From JAAEQG01 sp023133475 (GTDB lineage: Bacteria > Planctomycetota > Phycisphaerae > UBA1845), in contig DAOVLE010000114.1 in NCBI GenBank assembly GCA_030631415.1, positions 1 to 15,591 of the forward strand: a stretch of 15,591 nt of DNA, read 5' to 3'. The notes beneath the pieces are model-generated. The model searched no databases. It had not been told where the DNA came from and worked only from the letters and a program-made list of their open reading frames with translations. Position 1 is the stretch's first letter. Each line of letters begins with the position of its first letter. Shown here one piece after another: positions 13,844 through 15,591 of the stretch. Both the position numbers and the translations under genes were made by a program.

Positions 13844-13853
13844 CCACACTGCC

Positions 13854-14048
13854 CTATGTCGGACCCGGTACTGTGCGGCCTCTGATCGTCCTCCACCATT
13901 CAGCCAGCGGGCCTTCGTCGGCGGCCTTGCGGAAGTACTCGATCTCTTCTTCCGGCGAGAGGCCTCTGATCCGCTCGTAAATCCGGGATTGGGCCTGACG
14001 CTTAAACTCAATGCAGTCGAATTCTTTCTTCACATCAGTCGTCTTCAT
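13854..14048 (-). CDS. Antitoxin-like partner of a PIN toxin (now orphan)
   Basis: This 64-residue protein begins MKTTDVKKEFDCIEFKRQAQ and continues RIYERIRGLSPEEEIEYFRK, ADEGPLAEWW. This pattern regularly follows PIN genes of the type whose relic lies upstream, and it is presumed to neutralise them. GGAGG lies 9 nt before the ATG at 14048. The start overlaps the old PIN stop codon by 14 nt. The last ten residues (TIRGRTVPGPT) look unlike the family and may come from neighbouring repeat DNA. With the toxin destroyed, it is an orphan antitoxin that may be decaying or may cross-neutralise other toxins. Confidence 0.7.
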   Translation of the reverse strand: MKTTDVKKEFDCIEFKRQAQSRIYERIRGLSPEEEIEYFRKAADEGPLAEWWRTIRGRTVPGPT

Positions 14049-14548
14049 CGAACCGCACCTCCTGCGGGGAGACGATCGACAAGAGGCCGAAGCCTGTTTG
14101 CAGATTCACCTGATTATACGCACGCATCTTATCGACGCAAACGATGTGTCTGAAATTCCATGAGACGTAACCGTTCACACCGGGTGGCACGGACAAGAAC
14201 CGCCGTCGAACAACGCTACGACATCACCGTGGAACGTTCGAGCGGTTCTTGTCCGTGGGAACACGCGACGGCCTTCGCCACGGACAAGGATCGCCGCCGA
14301 CATCTCGGTCCATTCGAGGCGTTCCTCCAAGGCGATCCTTGTCCGTGCCACCCCAGAGGGCGTGAACGGTTACCATGAGACAATGGCGGCGGCGCCTCGC
14401 GAAGTTCATCCAGCACCACGGGACTCACCATGACCACAACCCGACCTGCTCTGACGAGATCGAAGAACCTCCTCGATTCAGCTTCGAACTCGGCATCAAA
14501 GCAGCCGCCGAAGACCGAGGTATCGACATAAACTCTAAGCGGTTTCAT
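14035..14548 (-). pseudogene. PIN-domain toxin gene, deleted and interrupted by a MITE
   Basis: The N-terminal part (14548-14382) reads MKPLRVYVDTSVFGGCFDAE, then FFDLVRAGRVVVMVSPVVLD and ELREA: a PIN fold with first Asp and the conserved Glu. The C-terminal part (14166-14035) reads VSWNFRHIVCVDKMRAYNQV, NLQTGFGLLSIVSPQEV. Between them lies a 207-bp element. Removing the element and one 8-bp duplication gives GCCGCCATTGTCTCATGG (AAIVSW) joined to GAGGCGCC. About 60-70 residues of the usual middle, including the third acidic residue, are therefore also gone and the frame is shifted. So there are two lesions: an internal deletion and an insertion. The ATG overlaps the HU-like stop codon (ATGA), and the 3' end overlaps the antitoxin start by 14 nt. 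Confidence 0.85.
14167..14373. mobile_element. 207-bp IS66-like MITE with 8-bp target duplication
   Basis: Terminal inverted repeats GTAACCGTTCAC (14167-14178) and GTGAACGGTTAC (14362-14373) are perfect. Homology continues inward (GGGTGGCACGGACAAG). CATGAGAC is duplicated exactly on both sides (14159-14166, 14374-14381). Ends starting GTAA with 8-bp duplications are the signature of IS66-family transposition. The interior consists of two hairpins with perfect 15-bp (14188-14202/14243-14257) and 17-bp (14279-14295/14331-14347) stems and encodes nothing. It inserted in the PIN gene. Confidence 0.88.
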
Positions 14549-14892
14549 ACTGCCTTCTCGTCAACCTTCCCGCCGCCAGTGCCGACGGCACCCACGTCGA
14601 TGTAGTGGCGGGCCGGGTCGAAGCTGTCGGTCGGGCCGGTGAAGACGCCCTTGATCCGCGGGAAAAAGTCCATCATGCCGAAGTAGTTGACCCGCTGGCC
14701 CTGCTCGACCCGCCGCTGGCAGGCCAGCTTGAGGGCGGCGGTCACCGCCAGGATGTCCGGCTTGTTCACCGTCGAGCCCTGGTCGACGATGTCCTGGACC
14801 AGGTCGTCGCTGCCGCTGACTTGGACGGTCGCCGCATAGTCGTCCGGGGCTGCGGTGACGTTGTTCTCAAAGAGGGCATATTTGATCGGCAT
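14545..14892 (-). CDS. HU/IHF-like DNA-binding domain protein, C-terminally truncated
   Basis: A 115-residue protein starting MPIKYALFENNVTAAPDDYA, then DIVDQGSTVNKPDILAV, a helix pair and IKGVFTGPTDSFDPARHYID. These match the HU-like domain of PF14848-type proteins, nucleoid or DNA-binding proteins found in Bacteroidetes and planctomycetes. Many members carry a further ~100-residue C-terminal domain (DUF4469) that is missing here: after DVGAVGTGGG the protein stops with KVDEKAV. GGGAG lies 7 nt before the ATG at 14892. The stop overlaps the PIN start (ATGA), so the truncated protein is the first gene of what was a three-gene unit. It may be functional as a single HU-like domain. Confidence 0.75.
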   Translation of the reverse strand: MPIKYALFENNVTAAPDDYAATVQVSGSDDLVQDIVDQGSTVNKPDILAVTAALKLACQRRVEQGQRVNYFGMMDFFPRIKGVFTGPTDSFDPARHYIDVGAVGTGGGKVDEKAV

Positions 14893-15391
14893 AGCATCGC
14901 TCCCTGTCAGAACCTCCCAACCAGTTTACCCGCATGCCCTGGCGATGCAAGGGCGTGGTTCCTGCGCATCTCGCCCCAGCAGCACCTGGCCAAGAACCAC
15001 GAGCGGCGGGTGTTCTACGCTGTCGAGAATCACTAGGGAGACACGCGAAACGACGTGCTCTTGCTCGGCGTAAAGGGGAGCAATCGCAGGTTGATGGAGC
15101 GACGCGAGATAGATCGTAAATACGTACCGCCGGCTTCCAGCCGGCACTTGCGTTCCGGAAGCCGGCAAGATGCCGGCGGTACGTGGTATGGGGAGGTTTC
15201 CCCCGAAGTTGCTCGGAAATGGTGGGATGCCGCGTACGCAAACACGCTGGCCACGGCCACCCGTCGCCGTACCAACAGTTCGCCTACGGGAAGATGCTAA
15301 TCCGTGTGTGGCGGAATTGGGACAGCCGAGGCGAGTTGTACTTCAACCTCGACTTCGTGCGGGAAGTGGGCAAAGGTCGGCTAGCGGCGAG
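14893..15391. other. Non-coding or relic-filled stretch before the RAYT
   Basis: No intact gene is seen. Two plus-strand stretches look like protein fragments. One ends at 15036 (WFLRISPQQHLAKNHERRVF, YAVENH, stop). The other, 15268-15375, reads QFAYGKMLIRVWRNWDSRGE, LYFNLDFVREVGKG before running into the REP sequence. Neither has a start or a family I can name. A GC-rich palindrome (15122-15184) lies between them. Confidence 0.45.
15122..15184. repeat. 63-bp GC-rich palindromic repeat
   Basis: Perfect 13-bp arms ACGTACCGCCGGC (15122-15134) and GCCGGCGGTACGT (15172-15184) enclose further GCCGGC repeats that pair imperfectly (CCAGCCGGCA, GAAGCCGGCAAG). It is a typical mobile hairpin in form. 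Only one copy is in the window. Confidence 0.65.
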
Positions 15392-15415
15392 AAAAGGGGG
15401 TCAGGCTTACTTATT
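15392..15415 (+). repeat. REP sequence in the leader of the RAYT gene
   Basis: AAAAGGGGGTCAGGCTTACT followed by TATT lies 33 bp before the transposase ATG. It matches the left arm of the hairpin at 9803-9857 over 23 bases. RAYT genes are usually flanked by the REP they act on, so this identifies the cognate REP family. Confidence 0.85.
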
Positions 15416-15448
15416 GACGCGTTATTGTGGTCGTGGTAGCGTGTTGAC

Positions 15449-15591
15449 ATGGCTAGGCGTCTGCGAATCGACCGTGGCGGGATCGCGTACGCGACCTCAA
15501 CCGGCGTGTTGGCCGGTTGCCGCTGTTTGAAAAGCATGAAGATTACGTTGCCATCGAAAAGGTTCTCGACGAGGCATACGCCAAAACACCT
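15449..15591 (+). pseudogene. RAYT transposase (TnpA-REP, Y1 family), frameshifted 5' part
   Basis: From ATG 15449 the sequence reads MARRLRIDRGGIAY. The frame then breaks: five bases (GCGAC, 15491-15495) stand where six are expected, and the following frame gives LNRRVGRLPLFEKHEDYVAI, EKVLDEAYAKTP to the window edge. The start MARRxRI...GxxYHVLNRRVxRxxLFE is typical of REP-associated tyrosine transposases of the IS200-like Y1 superfamily, which process single-stranded REP hairpins. The HUH motif and catalytic Tyr would lie beyond the window. One missing base makes it a pseudogene, unless this is a sequencing error. The matching REP lies immediately upstream. Confidence 0.85.

Larger units (their letters stand above)
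13336..13853. other. Long structured leader upstream of the CDPS gene
   Basis: About 500 bp separate the CDPS start from the next gene. The minus strand is open in the CDPS frame but shows Arg/Pro-rich chance-like sequence. The region holds several hairpins (one listed separately; also GCGCC-AAGTAA-GGCGC at ~13651-13667), a repeated CTCGGTGAG (13542-13550 and 13564-13572), and a CACAGGC-GAGAC-GCCTGTG repeat at 13825-13843. A promoter must lie here, but I cannot single one out. Confidence 0.5.

Noticed and set aside
13336..13899. N-terminal extension of the CDPS frame (188 codons)
   Set aside because: Arg/Pro-rich, no similarity, no ribosome site, contains hairpin repeats; the family length fits the start at 13335.

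Overview
The window looks like an accessory, repeat-rich stretch of a planctomycete genome, perhaps from the Phycisphaerae. That placement is an inference. It rests on an ECF sigma factor next to a TPR-bearing Ser/Thr kinase, a Cys-rich-repeat lipoprotein, an HU-like protein, several small toxin-antitoxin pairs, and many short palindromic mobile elements. Nearly all intact genes lie on the minus strand. The plus strand carries mostly gene relics. I see no tRNA, rRNA or CRISPR array.

Layout. 1-184: nested palindromic element abutting the kinase stop codon. 185-2701: Ser/Thr kinase with TPR repeats. 2679-3014: its ECF sigma partner, which has lost region 2. 3013-3201: antisense C-terminal relic of a Doc toxin. 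3202-3402: a 201-bp palindromic element with a GTAG target duplication. 3453-3702: fragment of an unknown gene and a hairpin module. 3705-6251: large secreted lipoprotein (Cys-rich repeats, InlB-type B-repeat, TolB-like propeller). 6665-8259: chimeric fragments of what looks like a DNA methyltransferase/Strawberry-notch-type protein, with a PIN toxin-antitoxin pair between them (7124-7791). 8296-8833: DUF4160/DUF2442 pair. 9094-9588: BrnT/BrnA pair. 9699-10046: second copy of the nested palindromic element, itself invaded by a REP-type hairpin. 10050-10370: second copy of the methyltransferase-like fragment. 13854-14892: HU-like gene, a PIN toxin gene destroyed by a deletion and by an IS66-like MITE, and its surviving partner. 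15392-15591: REP sequence and the frameshifted start of a RAYT transposase, running off the window.

The most interesting system is the tightly coupled minus-strand operon 13335-10482. It encodes a divergent cyclodipeptide synthase (diverts aminoacyl-tRNAs into diketopiperazines), a sodium:solute symporter-family permease, and a small three-helix membrane protein. The genes are separated by 2 nt and then overlap by 4 nt, so synthesis and transport of a small peptide-derived metabolite may be linked. None of the usual CDPS tailoring enzymes (oxidases, P450s, methyltransferases) is present. The CDPS keeps the nucleophilic Ser and the Tyr-x3-Glu motif, but differs at the position of AlbC Tyr202 and has one extra residue after the Ser.

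The second theme is genome decay by small non-autonomous elements. Three element types can be delimited to the base or nearly so, two with clear target duplications. One REP family in the window matches the leader of the RAYT gene at its right end, which suggests the source of mobilisation.
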